From: Aestuariivirga sp.
Lineage (GTDB): Bacteria; Pseudomonadota; Alphaproteobacteria; Rhizobiales; Aestuariivirgaceae
Length of the DNA stretch: 5,749 nt
Assembly (NCBI GenBank): GCA_020252385.1
Contig: JADCDC010000515.1
Location: forward strand, 1 to 5,749
Direction: 5' to 3'
Shown piece by piece: positions 5,336 through 5,749 of this stretch (its first letter is position 1; each line of letters starts with the position of its first letter). The notes beneath the pieces are model-generated. The model had not been told where the DNA came from. It searched no databases and saw only the letters and a list, made by a program, of their open reading frames with translations. Made by a program: the position numbers and the translations under genes.

Positions 5336-5749
5336 ATGAAGATCACCGCGATCAGGAGCTTCGTGGTCAATGCGAAGCTCAGAAACTGGATCTTCGTAAG
5401 GGTCGAGACGGATGTGCCCGGGCTCTATGGCCTGGGCGAGGCGACGCTCGAGTTCCAAACGCGCGCGGTCACGGGCGCCATCGATGACCTGGCGCTGCTC
5501 ATCCGGGGCGAGGATCCGCTCAACATCGAGCATTTGTGGCAGGTCATGTTCCGCCATCCCTTCTTCAAGGGCGGCATCGTCACCATGTCGGCGCTTTCCG
5601 GCATCGACCAGGCGCTGCATGACATCAAGGCGAAGCATCTTGGCATTCCGCTCTGGCAGCTGATCGGCGGGCTCTGCCGCAAGCGGCTGCGCATGTATGA
5701 TCATCTGGGGGGCGGCAATTCAGATGCGGTCTACAATTCAGCCGCAGCC
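5336..5749 (+). CDS. Enolase-superfamily sugar-acid dehydratase (galactonate dehydratase-like), N-terminal part
   Basis: The frame runs from ATG 5336 to the window end with no stop: 138 residues of what is normally a protein of about 380-400. It shows the N-terminal capping domain of the mandelate racemase / muconate lactonising group: MKITAIRSFVV opening strand, VRVETDVPGLYGLGEAT (21-37), IRGEDPLNIEHLWQ (56-69), HPFFKGGIVTMSALSGIDQA split over 74-93, and DIKAKHLGIPLWQLIGG (96-112) leading into the barrel. The wording is closest to what I know of D-galactonate dehydratase-like proteins, which remove water from an aldonate to give a 2-keto-3-deoxy acid. The metal ligands and catalytic base are beyond the edge, so substrate and even activity cannot be checked. 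AGGGG (5328-5332) serves as ribosome site. Last visible gene of the transporter operon, linking uptake to catabolism. Confidence 0.85.
   Translation, partial: MKITAIRSFVVNAKLRNWIFVRVETDVPGLYGLGEATLEFQTRAVTGAIDDLALLIRGEDPLNIEHLWQVMFRHPFFKGGIVTMSALSGIDQALHDIKAKHLGIPLWQLIGGLCRKRLRMYDHLGGGNSDAVYNSAAA

Overview
The window is GC-rich DNA that looks like an alphaproteobacterial, probably Hyphomicrobiales (Rhizobiales), chromosome. The main clue is the first gene, a membrane-bound ferritin (MbfA) type iron exporter typical of that order. The single-ATPase-domain CUT2 sugar transporter in the middle, of the FrcA kind, fits the same group. No mobile element, CRISPR array, tRNA or rRNA gene was seen.

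Layout. Positions 2-556 (+) hold the 3' part of mbfA. Only 5 bases later, 562-1464 (+) encodes a class I aldolase-fold protein of the DapA/NanA family whose usual catalytic tyrosines are replaced. Its 3' end overlaps by 25 bp the 3' end of a convergent GntR/FCD regulator gene (1440-2186, -). Between the regulator and a divergent operon lies a 240-bp control region (2187-2426). It contains a likely leaderless promoter for the regulator, a 17-bp imperfect palindrome over its -10 box, a perfect 6+3+6 inverted repeat over its -35 box, and a 12-bp palindrome nearer the operon. The operon (+) encodes a periplasmic sugar-binding protein (2427-3437), an ABC ATPase (3503-4291), an inner-membrane permease (4301-5323), and the N-terminal 138 residues of an enolase-superfamily sugar-acid dehydratase (5336 to the window end). 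A strong GC hairpin sits between the binding-protein and ATPase genes.

How it fits together (inference). A CUT2 transporter imports a monosaccharide or a related polyol or sugar acid. The enolase-superfamily enzyme would dehydrate an aldonic acid to a 2-keto-3-deoxy acid. The DapA-family enzyme would act on that or a related intermediate, and the FCD regulator would sense an intermediate and repress the locus from the shared control region. The substrate cannot be named from sequence alone. The locus is best described as an uncharacterised sugar-catabolic cassette next to an iron-export gene, not as a new kind of system. The most informative oddities are the altered aldolase active site, the predicted leaderless and autorepressed regulator, and the 5-bp junction between mbfA and the aldolase gene.
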